Assembly (NCBI GenBank): GCA_014529385.2
Contig: CM043971.1
Span: forward strand, 94,031,840 to 94,095,839
Direction: 5' to 3'
DNA: 64,000 bases
Source: Adiantum capillus-veneris
Lineage: Eukaryota; Streptophyta; Polypodiopsida; Polypodiales; Pteridaceae
The notes beneath the pieces are model-generated. The model was given only the letters and a program-made list of their open reading frames with translations. It did not search any database and was not told where the DNA came from. Each line of letters opens with the position of its first letter. Positions within the stretch are counted from its first letter, which is position 1. Positions 10,307-21,623 of this stretch are shown in pieces. Both the position numbers and the translations under genes were made by a program.

Positions 10307-10996
10307 GGCAATACCACCATCACACTGCTTAAACTATATGGATAGGTAATGATGCAATGGCCTTAAATCTTTCATCTTGAAAGTAGCATTCAAATCAGCC
10401 ATAAATTCAGCAATATGTCTTTCATTTGGTCCAGTGATCAGTAAATCATCTACATAAAGAACCACAATGAGAAGTACATCACCCTCACGCTTTACATACA
10501 ATGTGCTTTCTGTTGGACAGTTACGAAAGCCTCATTTGACCAAACGAGTGTCAGCTTTCTCATACCAAGCACGAGGAGATTGCTTCAACCCATACAAAGC
10601 TTTCTTACATCTGCACACTTTGTCCTCTTGTCCTTTCTTGACAAAACCATGAGGCTGCGTTACATAAACTTCCTCAAATACGCCACCATTCAAGAAATCA
10701 GTAACAATGTTTGATTGATGTACATCCCAACCAAAATGAGCTACCAATGCACGTAAAAAACGTACAGTAGTCATACTACAAGTGGGAGCAAAAGTCTCTT
10801 CATAATCTATGCCTTTTTGCTGTGCATAACCCTTTGCAACAAGTCGCGCCTTATGGCGATCGATCTCACCATCCGGCTTGCGTTTCAACTTGTAAACCCA
10901 CTTTGTACCAATGGCCTTTTTGCCAGGAGGCAAATCATATAAACTCCATGTGTCATTTTCTATAAGTGCATCATATTTTGATTGCATGGCAGCCAT
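10307..10996 (-). pseudogene. Copia reverse transcriptase domain, one in-frame stop
   Basis: From 10996 down it reads the canonical copia RT start (TWSLYDLPPGKKAIGTKWVYK, HKARLVAKGYAQQKGIDYEETFAP), then KALYGLKQSPRAWYEKAD. A TGA at about 10531 breaks the frame right after TRLVK. Beyond it the frame continues to the catalytic LYVDDL box, encoded at about 10448-10462. The domain is otherwise well preserved. Upstream comes the Ser-rich linker from integrase; downstream the RNase H region. Confidence 0.88.
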
Positions 10997-11011
10997 CCAA
11001 TTTTTTGAATT

Positions 11012-11440
11012 CTATGATTCATCAAAAGACAGAGGTTCCTCAACATCATGTAAGCTAGACACAACCAAAGCATAACAATCTGATGCATAAGATGCATGGC
11101 CAGAGCTTGAACGAGTACGACTAGACAAAGGTGCATCCAATTTACTGTCACGCAATGTATGGACCAGCCATTTTGGCATACCTCTAGCCTGCTCATTTTC
11201 AGCCCTTTCCTCATCAAGTACATCATGTACATCTGCATCAATAATAGGCTGATCTGTAGCATTTTTGGAAACCCCCATAGGCTGTACATTTGGCTTATTG
11301 GAATTTACATTCGAACTTCCATCACTGAAAAGAGGCAACAAAGTGTCATAAATGTCATGTGAGCTTACATTACTGTCTCTAGTACATGACAGCAAGGACT
11401 GAACAGAATCTTCCACATACACTACATCCCGTAAAACCAA
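11012..11440 (-). pseudogene. Copia integrase-RT linker region
   Basis: This is a 142-codon open frame of low-complexity, acidic and Asn/Ser/Asp-rich sequence between integrase and RT. It ends in the ARGMPKWLVHTLRDSKLDAPL and SSLHDVEEPLSFDES segments that precede RT in copia polyproteins. No catalytic motif is expected here. Confidence 0.7.
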
Positions 11441-12131
11441 ATACGCTTTGTTTGCGGATGATACAACCTGTAATCTTTGCTTTCAACACTATAACCAACA
11501 AAAACATATTTGATAGCCTTATCATCCAATTTTCTGCGCTATGTTTGTGGAACCAAAGCATATGCCAAACAACCAAAAACACGCATGTGCTCAATAGAAG
11601 GCTTTCTATCATGCCATGCTTCATATGGAGTAATAGACTGCAAAGCTTTCCTAGGACACCTGTTAAGTACATTAGTGGCACACATGATGGCCTCAAGCCA
11701 AAAAGAATGCGGCAAAGCTTGACTTTTGACCATACATTGTGCCATTTCCGTAAGTGACATGTTTTTCCTCTCAGCAATACCATTTTGCTGAGGTGTATAA
11801 GGCACTGTACATTGGTGTTTTATCCCATGACTAGCCAGAAATGCACTAAATTCATGAGACATATACTCCCCCCCTCGATTTGAACGGAGGGTGACCATAG
11901 TACATTTCGATACATTTTCAGCCATAGCCAGAAATTGTTTGAAGCACATAAAAAATTCAGACTTTGCTTTAAGCGTAAATACCTATGCATGCCTGGAGTA
12001 ATCATCAATGAAAGTCACGAAGTAAAGGTAATTGCCCAAGGACGGAGTTTGCATGGTCCCACAAACATCACTATGCAGAAGCTACAACCTGCATGTGGCC
12101 TAACTGAACCATTTTTTGGAAACTTCGAACG
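11441..12131 (-). pseudogene. Copia integrase core (frameshifted)
   Basis: The frame 11539-11949 holds the second half of the rve catalytic core: TLRSNRGGEYMSHEF, HGIKHQCTVPYTPQQNGIAERKN, then CATNVLNRCPRKAL and PYEAWHDRKPSIEHMRVFGC. The middle Asp of the D-D-35-E triad is changed: the usual RSDRGGE is read here as RSNRGGE. The terminal Glu (AERKN) is present. The first Asp region (11950-12131) lies in other frames and is broken. The integrase is therefore inactive on two counts. Confidence 0.85.
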
Positions 12132-12434
12132 CTACATCTTACCCAAAATATAGCCTTCACAAACATGTTTGATAGGTGCTTCAAGAGGCGGCAAAGAAGC
12201 AACCATATCAGATTTCTGCAAACGCAGCCAAATGGAAAAATTCAGATGCCCAAAACGTGCATGCCAAAACTTTGTATCTGAAACAACCCTTGAATCTGCA
12301 ACTGCATTTGTCAAATTTTGTCCACACTTGTCATACAAAGTGAGCTTATACAGTCCACGACACAAAAGGCAAGAAACACACACAACTTGGAGAAGACGAA
12401 GGAAGCTCAAGGCACACAATAGAGAGTGTATCAC
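12132..12434 (-). pseudogene. LTR-fused GAG-pre-integrase fragment
   Basis: This open frame of 100 codons starts inside the 5' LTR and runs without a stop into the pre-integrase domain (GLYKLTLYDKCGQN, TKFWHARFGHLNFSIWLRLQ). The domain's zinc-binding His (HARFGHLN) is present and Cys occurs downstream (HVCEGYILGKM, one expected Cys changed to Tyr). The junction near 12366-12373 marks the deletion of gag, protease and the primer site. The N-terminal ~20 codons are LTR sequence, not protein homology. Confidence 0.75.
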
Positions 12435-12579
12435 ACTTAGTGTGCAATGGAAAGATAGATAGCCCTAGAGTGATGGGCGTATATACAATGCACGGGGAAA
12501 AAACCTCCTATAGAGAGAAAAAATGCCCCGATGGTCCTAGTGTGTTCACACACATCACTACCACATGTATATGGTAACA
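12373..12579 (-). repeat. 5' LTR of copia element 1 (inner end deleted)
   Basis: 207 bp aligning with 9218-9423. The outer end (GGTAACA) is intact and followed by the target duplication AAACC at 12580-12584. The ~22 inner bases expected before the primer site are lost at the deletion junction. Confidence 0.88.
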
Positions 12580-12584
12580 AAACC
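12580..12584. repeat. Target site duplication (right) of copia element 1
   Basis: AAACC, identical to 9191-9195. Confidence 0.85.
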
Positions 12585-12710
12585 TAGATCTTCACCATTT
12601 CAAATCCGCTGCACCTGACAAAAGGCTATTGGTACTCAAAACTAATTAAATGCAATCACAATGTTCATTTTCAACATGAATGGTTATCTTGTCTATCCAC
12701 CATAATCTTT

Positions 12711-12808
12711 CATTAATAGAGTCTGTTTTTAATAATGGAATCTAGGAGCTTGTAAATGATACTTCTTGAATTTTTTTGTATAGTTTGATATGGTCCAATT
12801 TGCACTTG
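12711..12808 (+). repeat. Dispersed repeat A, copy 2
   Basis: Same-orientation partner of 4086-4181 (TTAATAGAGTCTGTTTTTAATAATGGAATC..., GATACTTCTTGAA). The rest of 12585-13229 is AT-rich and shows no gene. Confidence 0.7.
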
Positions 12809-13229
12809 CAAATGAGCACTAGCTTATATTAGCATAGAAATTATCGTTGAAACAATGTAGAGTCGGAAATGCAAAAGCTAGAGCATAGTTAGCATAGGAG
12901 GATAAAATATATGTTACATTTTTCGTACCAAAATGTAATATTTGGATGAATGATCCCTAAAATGTATTACGCTCTCAAATAGAACTTGAATTGTGGCCTA
13001 ATTTGACCAATAATAGTCTATCCAATGCGATTCAATTGTTTCATCTATGGAATAAATTTAAAAAAATCATAATTAAGACTCGTATTGTAGATGGATCCAA
13101 TTATCCATTTTATTATTGATGTCTTATTTAACAGTAGATATCTATTGCTGCCTCCGTATATCGAGAATGGGAGAGTAATGGGAAAAGAAGGAGAAAAGAA
13201 ACATGAATGCACCATTGTGAAGTAGACTA

Positions 13230-13345
13230 CCTCTTTATATGGACACAAAACGTCTTTTGACTTTTCATCTTCGTAGGTCTTTTTATTTCCTAAACAAATG
13301 TTTTGACTTTTCACCTTCATACGCAATTAAGATGGCTTTTTATTT
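13230..13345. repeat. Dispersed repeat C, copy 1
   Basis: Blocks of GGACACAAAACGTCTTTTGACTTT and TTTTGACTTTTCACCTTCAT recur at 15211-15330. Within the repeat a CTTTTGACTTTYCAYCTTCAT unit itself is repeated. Confidence 0.65.
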
Positions 13346-13391
13346 TTCCGAGATTGGGGAGGCCTAATTGCTTTATCGATCGTATATTAGT

Positions 13392-13897
<506 letters not shown>

Positions 13898-14296
13898 CTC
13901 TTTTAGGAAGAAGAAAGAATGATGAAGTGGCCATGGAGTTGAAGGGAGTGAAAATTTAGAGAAGAGAAAAGAGTATGAAATAACACAATGGTTATGATCT
14001 ACTTAATGATCTCGCTTTAACTGAGCCTACTTAACATGATACCAGAAACTTTTAGTTAAAAACCCTTCAAAATTACAAAATAAATATTTCCAATAAATAA
14101 GACTATAAATAAAGGATTGAATAATATATAACCAAAAACCTCTATTAATGCATTTTTAAGCATATTTGATAGGTCATAGTGGAAGAAAATTTGACGAGCA
14201 TACCTTCTCATGACAATCAAATTGAACCCTAAATCCTAAACTCAAAAATTTAAGACATTATTTAATTATATTTTAGATATATTTTTAATGGAAGAA

Positions 14297-14408
14297 TTTC
14301 CAAAATATCCCTATAATTTATGAAAATTCCCAAAATACCCCTCAAATTTGGCAAGAAATTCTCAAAATGCCCTTCAATTTTTCCAAAATTCTCAAAATAT
14401 CCCTAATT
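14297..14408. repeat. Degenerate short tandem motif
   Basis: Variants of CAAAATAYCCCTNAAATTT recur about five times. The surrounding 13900-15100 is AT-rich with no gene that I can support. Confidence 0.55.
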
Positions 14409-15107
14409 AACCTCGCAAACATCTCTAAAAACAGTTTCCCCCCCTTTTTATATTAAAAAAATGATTGCAATGATATTCTATTTTTTGCTTATAACAACTC
14501 ACCTAAGGGAGTTGGTAAAGGAGGAAGTTGAGAGAAGGCATGAGCATGTTTGCCCAATTTAAAGACAAACTAGTTCGATTTACATTTGATTGAATGGATC
14601 GAATGCGATTCAAATGGATAATAATCGATAATAAAAGCTAACATGAAATAAAATCTACACGTTCTCAAATCCAACAAATAATCCACAATTTTGGGATGGA
14701 ATACAGTCTTTAATTATTATCCTCTCATCAATAATTATTTACTTTCATATTGTAAAATAGAAAGGGTATGAAACCACCTAATTCTTTATGCAAATGTTTA
14801 GTTCATGCAGGGAACATGTTTCATGATCTTTTTTTTTTCTGTTGAATTCTAGGCGACTTGTAATTATGAGGCTAAGTTGTTCTTAGGAAGTGTTTGTTTG
14901 GAGGAAATTATTTTTTCAATTTCCACCCTATTAAAAAAATTAAAAGGTATTACTAATGGCTTCAAAAAAATTAAAAGGTATTCCTAATTCAAAGATTCCC
15001 TCAACTACAACAATAATGATGCGCTAGTCTATAGCCCGTAGCCACGGACAATAACAAAGCACATAGATCTGCAATAGTGTTAGCTATAAAAGGTGGATGC
15101 AGCATTG

Positions 15108-15147
<40 letters not shown>
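15108..15147. repeat. (GA)n microsatellite
   Basis: GA dinucleotide run with one interruption near the end. Confidence 0.9.
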
Positions 15148-15210
15148 GACACTTTGAAGAGAAAAAAACGTTAAAGAGAAAATAAAAGAGAAGAGAAACA
15201 CCTATTTCTA

Positions 15211-15330
15211 TGGACACAAAAGGTCTTTTGACTTTCTGTCTTCATGCATCTTTTGACTTTCCACCTTCATATGTTTGTTGACTTTCCACTTTCATCCGTC
15301 TTATCATTTCCTAATCTCACCCTTCACTTA
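15211..15330. repeat. Dispersed repeat C, copy 2
   Basis: Partner of 13230-13345: GGACACAAAAGGTCTTTTGACTTT followed by three CTTT-TGACTTTCCACYTTCAT-like units. Confidence 0.65.
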
Positions 15331-16749
15331 TGCACTTAATATGTTTTGAGAGAATTTTTATTTTTTTGAGCCTAATAGAAGTGTCTTCTACTCACACACA
15401 TTGCTCCTTCAATCAAGCCTCTTCAAAACCCACTGACGTCAACACACACAAGCCACCTTCTTGAAGGGTGCCCCGCCGCCCCCATCCACCCATCCTTAAA
15501 AACCCAAATTATTTCACACCCCATCTTCCAAAGAGCCTAATTTCTCTCCCAAATATCCCCTTAATCACATCCATACCCTCTTCTCCCCTAAACTTCCACC
15601 TACTTCAAAGGTTAATCTACCATACCTAATGAATCTAAGCATAACCTCAATTGCAATGCTACAAACTCGAGAAAAGGGAAAGGGAGGGACAAAAACACAC
15701 TTCACCACATGGGTGCATTTAATGTTCAACAAGCCCGGCTCTTCCCAAACCTTTAGGCTCTTGATGTATCCTCGACTTACCCTCCTACAATTTTGCCCAC
15801 CTCGACATCTCCCTTGTCCATGACTTTGCCCAACCTGGCTAACCCCTCTGTAAACGTTGGGATGGGGGAAAAGGATACAACACCCGGTACACAATATGAC
15901 TACCTCTCTATAGCTCAGCATATATCCAACACCCCAAGCCACACAGAATCACACACACATGCACACCTTCTGCCGACCTTCACAATATAGACCGCCTTCG
16001 AGCAATCATGGCTACACACACCCACACATGAGCACTTCAGTACAAGAAACCCATGAGCAAACCATCATAACCGACACCAATGGCTGCATACAACTCCCCA
16101 ATCTGTAGATGCACTCACACAGGGAGGCGACACACGCCTCGACCACCCACAAAACAACTCACTCAATCATTCTCTCTCTCCCTCTCTGCACACAAACATA
16201 CACAAAACCCGGAGCCAACGCTACCACAGGTGTACTAAGGCACGAGACGAGATAGACGAAAAGGAATAAGTGGACTTGGACATCACAAAAATAACTCGAC
16301 AATGATTGCTATCCTTGCTTCAAAACAAACTCAATACACCATCTTCGAGAGGTGCACTCTCGGACCTTTTTTCCACCCGCTGAACAACCACCGAAGCCCT
16401 TGTTGGCTTCTTCTTGTCCAAAGCTCCTCAATCAATTCACCTCTTCATGCATAGGCAGCCCCTTGCTCGTCTTTACTCACAGATGGTGGTTCTCTTCAAG
16501 CTTCTTGCAGACCCTCGTGACTCCAATCATAGCCACCATTGGCGGCCTCCCTTGCCGCTCTCTTTTTTGCATGCCACCTCGTGGCCCCTTCACCTCCCTC
16601 GCTGTCCTGGCGACCCTCCTCCAGCTAAGTATGGCCACCCCGTGGCTCCTTTTACTTCCCCATAGCCGTCCTTGGTTCTGCCCTGCAGCTTTCCCGACAT
16701 TCCCTACAAGCGGCCACCCCTTTCTCTCCTTCTGCCTCCCCCCTTCTCA
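15331..16749. other. Pyrimidine-rich sequence without a supported gene
   Basis: C/T-rich plus strand with many CA- and CC-rich words. Long frames exist (for example 16352-16867, plus), but their Pro/Ser/Leu content follows from base composition, and they carry no family motif. Confidence 0.4.
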
Positions 16750-17742
16750 ATTGGCGGCTCGCCTTCTGCACTCGAGCCCTTCTCTTATACAGCGCTGGCT
16801 CCCCAGTCCCTGGCGGCCTCCTTCTCTTTGGTTTTGGCGGCCAACCCCTCCAACTTGGTCCTCATGAGTGGCGCCACCTCTGGCGACCCCCTCGTCCTCT
16901 CCTGCAACCGATTGGAGGTAACCTTGATGCAGTCCCCCAACTGTTTGTAGCCGGCCCCTCGGCCTCTCTATCATCAACCCCCCATGCTCGCCACCCCCTG
17001 TATATCGGGTCGTCACCCCTTTTGCACTGTATAACGGTGGGCTCCAGTCCCCATCATCCTCCCCTATGCCGCCCTCCTTCCTCTACCAGTCCTTGGCGAC
17101 CTTCCAAATCCCCTGCATGGACACCATCTGTATGACGGGCTGCCCCTTCTGACAATCCCCCCACCTGGCGCCCCTTTCCTTTTGTTGCTCATGAGTTGTG
17201 AGCGACTCCTCCCATGCATCCCATTCCTTTTTTTAAAGCCTTTTTGCTAACTTAAGCTTTTGGTTTTTGAGAAACAAAAAAAACTCCAGCTTGGGCTCGT
17301 TTCCCACGTTCCAACATAACTTCAGTTGTCGACATTTAAAAACTCTCCTGCCCTTGATTGTGTTCGATTGTGGATGCCCAACATCTGGCACCCCCCAATT
17401 CCTTTCTCCTCATGCCTTCAACCGCGAGCCTCCATCGCACCATAACACACTTCATCAAAGTCGTCATAGTGTGGATAGGTAGATGGTCGCACAAATGAAC
17501 CATAGCCAATGTCGCATACCATACCGGAAAGAGCACCAACCTTACAAGCGTCGAAAACCTTGCACTGAGTAGAGCTAAAAATCCATGAATGGCCTACCAA
17601 ATGCCACACTTGACATGCATATTCCGACCATGGTTGTTGTACCGTGCATCAAGTAGCTTCTCAAGAGTATCGTCATCAACCTGCTGATTTCCACACACCT
17701 GCTATTGGATTTTCCCTAGGATGACCAAATCTGGCTGCACCA
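16750..17742 (-). repeat. Direct repeat D, copy 1 (candidate 3' LTR)
   Basis: About 990 bp recurring in the same orientation at 20646-21623 with high identity and small indels. The right edge is sharp (both copies end CTGGCTGCACCA). On the minus strand that edge reads TGGTGCAGCC and is preceded by AAAGGGGGTGGGCAACGA, a polypurine-tract candidate. The spacing around a gag relic suggests an LTR pair, but I found no matching target duplication. Confidence 0.6.
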
Positions 17743-17760
17743 TCGTTGCCCACCCCCTTT

Positions 17761-17780
17761 GTTGAGCATTCATGCTCAAC
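17761..17780. other. Short perfect hairpin
   Basis: GTTGAGCAT and ATGCTCAAC form a 9-bp stem with a 2-base centre. It lies just outside the candidate polypurine tract of repeat D. Confidence 0.6.
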
Positions 17781-17911
17781 CATAGTATTATTTAGGTAAA
17801 ATAGTACCGCATAGAGAGAATGATATAAAATAGCTACATAGACTGCATAAGAAAAATGATGATAATGGCTATATAGATAGGATGGAGATAGAGAGAAAAG
17901 AATTTGATGCA

Positions 17912-19219
17912 TCATCCGCCAGGATCAAACGGAAAGCTTGAAGCTCCCTCAAGCAAGTTGTAGAGTCCACCTGGATCAAAAACAAAACATTGGCCGTGGC
18001 CATCCACCTGTAAAGCATGCATCTTCAAGCCTTCCTTTGCACTTGTAGGCCAATAGACAAGCCACCCTTCTAGTTCTTCATAACATGGAGCTTTGTCACC
18101 CTGCATCCACAAGCCTTCGTGTCCACTATAAGCATACTTTCCATCACTTGAGAAACCTGAATCATAAGCAACTATCCTGCCATCTGCTACAGAACCCTCC
18201 ATATGATCATCTTTATCATATGAGCAGTAAAACCTGCATAGTACACCCTACAAAGCAACTTGGGACAACATAGCTATCAATAGCATCACATAAAATAGCA
18301 AGACCCTGCTATTTGCCTCCACTTGCTGCATAGCAAAGAAAATATGTTCCCTTTGCAAACCTGTATCCAAACCCTCTGTAAACGGCTCCAAGGCCACCTT
18401 TTCATACTCAAGAGTATGACCTGCTATATCTTCAACCTGTTCTTCAAATACCTCATAGCCTGCAAGGTTGGCGGCACCTTTCTTGTTGCATGGAGCCTCA
18501 CTCTTATAGGTTGCACCTGCATCAGCTTCCATAGAGTCATCTGCCGGAGCTAGCTCTCTACGGCTACACACAAACTCTGGAACTACACTATGCACCTCTA
18601 CATGCTTATCAAGGCAAGGTTTTTCCACCTCCTGCTTAGACAAATCACTTCGATATATCTCTATTTCTGCTTCTAGTTCCTGCAAGTCATTCTCAAGAGC
18701 CTGCTCTTTAATTAAGTCTGATGCACAATCAAACCATACCTCTTCTTCCAATAGGGACTCGCCATCACATGACATGTGATAGGGATGCTCAACTGGCCTG
18801 TTCACACAAGGTGAAACACTATACTTCTCTTCGACCTTTAGCTGGCTGGCAGGAAACTCGCATACACTGTTCATCACTTCATCCACATAAAAAAAATCAT
18901 AAGTCTCATACCTTGAAGACAGGGATCCTGTCTCCCATGTAGCATCTGTATCCAAACTGCTGCTGGAGCTATGAGAGTTGTCGTACTCCTCTTCTGATCT
19001 TGCCGGTTCTTGCACCTTTGCTATCAGTCTCGTTGCTGGCTCTAGAACTGATACCTCCTCTTTAAGATCTTCTCTCACCTCGTCCTCTTGAGGAAGCAAG
19101 CTGGGTGGCACTCTGGGTGGCACTCTGAATATGCCTCTCTGCATCTTTTGAGACCAGGTTGGCACTTGTTCTACTTCTTCTAGCATGACATCAGCTTCAC
19201 GTGCTTTGATCATATTCAT
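17912..19219 (-). CDS. Unknown acidic ORF downstream of gag, split by one stop
   Basis: I do not recognise this protein. The frame opens with ATG at 19217-19219 and runs 323 codons to a TAG at 18248-18250. It then continues in the same frame for over 100 more codons to 17912. The first part is strongly acidic with a Ser run (SSSSSLD), many Glu/Asp and scattered Cys; it ends in a hydrophobic stretch (VLLFYVMLLIAML) that could be a membrane segment or signal-like helix. The second part is Gly/Trp/Tyr-rich (SGHEGLWMQGD, LEGWLVYW). Its ATG overlaps the upstream gag stop as ATGA. It lies in the position of protease-pol in a gypsy element but has no such motif. It may be a transduced host sequence or an element-specific accessory ORF. 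Confidence 0.5.
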
Positions 19220-19700
19220 ATCAACAAAAAAGGATTTTTTACCTCTTGATGCTCATCGATCTGTTTGGGTCTAGATCCACTTGCTACCATGACTGCCGAC
19301 TGTAGCAACCCTGCCTCCATCTTCTTCTTCATCTTTCGACTCTTTGCTCTGGCAACTTGGACAGCTTCATCAAAGGTCCTTGGACCTTCATACTCCACTC
19401 TCTCACGAACATAGGGATGCAAGCAAGATAGAAACGTTTCCAGCTTAAAGTATCCCGCATTGGTTGCTTGGGTAGCAGCCACAAAATCCTCCCAATATGC
19501 TTCAAATTTATCAACAAAAGCATCAAAATTTGCACTTACGTCTTGCAGGCCTTTGACCTTTGCATCTGCTTCCAAAGCCGACACCACCTTTCGATACCTT
19601 TGTAGAAAGTGTTCTTGAAATCCGATCCAAGTCTACTTGTGTGCATCTTCTAAGCCATCAAACCAAACTTTTGCTTTAAGTGCATGTTTATGACATATGA
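19216..19700 (-). pseudogene. Gypsy gag (Retrotrans_gag-like) fragment
   Basis: From about 19700 down it reads VWFDGLE and FLQRYRK segments interrupted by a TAG. An open frame of 123 codons (19216-19587) follows with FVDKFEAYWEDFVAATQ, YFKLETFLSCLHPYVRERVEYEGP, DEAVQVARAKSRKMKKK. The YFKLExFxxCLHPxVxExVxxExP block matches the gag relic at 40634-40822 (plus), so both belong to one gag family. The N-terminal part expected at higher coordinates on this strand is absent; instead an opposite-strand gag N-terminus lies at 20160-20320. The frame ends in a TGA that overlaps the next ATG. Confidence 0.72.
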
Positions 19701-19733
19701 GGCTATGAAGGGTTGAGGATTGAAGCCATCACT

Positions 19734-19819
19734 GTATGCTATGCAGTCTTAGTGTAGTGAATGTGTGGGAGTTTCTGTATGCTATGCAGTCTTAGTGTAG
19801 TGAATGTGTGGGAGTTTCT
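19734..19819. repeat. 43-bp tandem duplication
   Basis: Two exact adjacent copies of a 43-bp unit starting GTATGCTATGCAGTCTTAG (19734-19776 and 19777-19819). The identity suggests a recent event. Confidence 0.92.
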
Positions 19820-20109
19820 TACACATGGGGGTGTCTGCCAAGATATAATCAAGTACTCGTGGATATTTTCAAATATAGACTTGTATATCTATGGTTGGTG
19901 ATACTCTAAAAGGTTATAGAGGGAAGGTTGGATTTTGTGCTATGTTGCAATCGGGGATGTTCAGGCTTGAGCAAGTTCAATAGTCAATTGCAAATCAGGT
20001 TTCTAGTTGTGTGTTAGATAGGGGATAGGGGTGCTGATAGATCACTGGGCTATAGAGAGGCATTCAGATTGTGTGCTGGTGGTTTTCCGATTTCCCCCTT
20101 TCCATCTTG

Positions 20110-20128
20110 TGGTGCCCCCACTGAGGAC
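20110..20128 (+). other. Candidate primer binding site, gypsy family
   Basis: TGGTGCCCCCACTGAGGAC, a few bases after an LTR-like end (CCA, then TCTTG). The same motif precedes gag in two other elements here (40233-40250 and 53958-53976). It begins TGG as required for pairing with a tRNA CCA end; the tRNA is not identified. Confidence 0.6.
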
Positions 20129-20159
20129 CCACTGATTGCTTCCTAACAAGGTGTTCGTG

Positions 20160-20330
20160 AGTCAAGATGAAGTAGGAGTTTGGTCCGGTGTTCAAAGGAG
20201 AAGAAGATGTTGACGAGTGGATAGCCGATTTTGAGCTGTTTAAGTTGGCAGTATTGCAGATTCCAGGTGATGAAGGAAATCTCTGGACTCTACCTTTGGT
20301 GCTATTAATTGACATATACAAACTACAGAT
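20160..20330 (+). pseudogene. Gypsy gag N-terminal fragment
   Basis: The plus frame starting near 20188 encodes FKGEEDVDEWIADFELFKLAVLQI. This matches the F-x-G/R-EED-x-EW-x-ADFEL start of gag in the relic at ~40340. It follows the candidate primer site by about 50 bp, as expected for a leader plus gag start. The similarity stops near 20300. It points toward repeat D copy 2 and away from the minus-strand gag at 19216-19700. Confidence 0.6.
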
Positions 20331-20645
20331 GCTCTTGCCTTTCCGAGCTCACCACATCATACTCACACTTATGTATACCAACAAGCAATCAGACCCGATG
20401 ACAATAGGACAAAAATTGACATGGATTTGGGGCGTAGAGGTGATGAACATCCGGGGAAGAAAACTCCTCCAAGGCTCCCACTCATGGCCAACTTCAATAG
20501 ATGGAGTTCCTCTTACAGTTCAGCCCGCCATGCACCCTTCTGATGGCGCCTCCTTGTGCTCTTGACGGCCACGTAATACTGCCCCCTCCTCAGCTCCTTC
20601 CGACCTGCTCTCTCATGCAGTCGGCAACCCACTCACTGCTCTCCC

Positions 20646-21623
20646 TTGGCGGCTCTGCTTTCTGCACTCGAGCCCTTCTCTTATACAGCGTTGGCTCCCC
20701 AGCCCGTGGCGGCCTCCTTCTGTTTGGTTTTGGCGGCCAACCCCTCCAACTTGGTCCTCATGAGTGGCGCCACCTCTGGCGACCCCGTCGTCCTCTCCTG
20801 CAACCGATTGGAGGTAACCCTGATGCAGTCCCCCTATTGTCTGTAGCCGGCCCCTCGGCCTCTCTGTCATCAACCCCCCATGCTCGCCACCCCCTGTATA
20901 TCGGGTCGTCACCCCTTCTGCACTGTATAACGGTGGGCTGCAGTCCCCGTCATCCTCCCCTATGCCGCCCTCCTTCCTTTGCCAGTCCTTGGCGACCTTC
21001 CAAATCCCTTGCATGGCCACCATCTGTATGACGGGCTGCCCCTTCTGGCAATCCCCCCACCTGGCGCCCCTTTCCTTTTGCTGCTCATGAGCTGTGGGCG
21101 ACTCCTCCCATGCATCCCATTCCTTTTTTAAGCTTTTGGTTTTTGAGAAACAAAAAAAACTCCAGCTTGGCTCGTTTCCCACGTTCCAACATAAATTCAA
21201 CTGTCGACATTTAAAAACTCCCCTGCCCTTGATTGTGTTCGATTGTCGATGCCCAAGATCTGGCACCCCCCAATTCCTTTCTCCCCATGCCTTCAACCGC
21301 GAGCCTCCATCGCACCATAGCACACTTCATCGAAGTCATCATAGTGTGGATAGGTAGATGGTCACACAAATGAACCATAGCCAATGTCGCATACCATACC
21401 GGAAAGAGCACCAACCTTATAAGCGTCGGCAACCTTGCACTGAGTAGAGCTAAAAATCCATGAATGGCCTACCAAATACCACACTTGACATGCATATCCC
21501 GACCATGCTTGTTGTACCGTGCATCAAGTAGCTACTCAAGAGTATCGCCATCAATGGTTACTTGCTAATTTCCACACACCTGCTATTGGCTTTTCCTTGG
21601 GATGACCAAATCTGGCTGCACCA
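20646..21623 (-). repeat. Direct repeat D, copy 2 (candidate 5' LTR)
   Basis: Partner of 16750-17742, same orientation, sharp right edge at CTGGCTGCACCA. The minus-strand frame 20613-21323 spans it, but its counterpart in copy 1 is broken, so it is unlikely to be a conserved gene. Confidence 0.6.

Larger units (their letters stand above)
9196..12579 (-). mobile_element. Ty1/copia retrotransposon 1, internally deleted
   Basis: The element is oriented on the minus strand and framed by direct LTR copies at 9196-9423 and 12373-12579, with a perfect 5-bp target duplication (AAACC). From high to low coordinates the interior holds a GAG-pre-integrase domain, integrase, reverse transcriptase and RNase H, which is the Ty1/copia order. 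Gag, protease, the primer binding site and the inner ~22 bp of the 5' LTR are missing: the 5' LTR joins directly to the pre-integrase domain. At ~3.4 kb it is shorter than an intact copia (about 5 kb) and could not act on its own. Confidence 0.9.

Noticed and set aside
16352-16867. 171-codon open frame on the plus strand
   Set aside because: Pro/Ser/Leu content follows from the pyrimidine-rich sequence. There is no domain motif, and overlapping frames on both strands are similarly open.
20613-21323. 236-codon minus-strand frame inside repeat D copy 2
   Set aside because: Copy 1 of the repeat does not keep the frame open over the same span, and it looks like LTR sequence. No motif seen.
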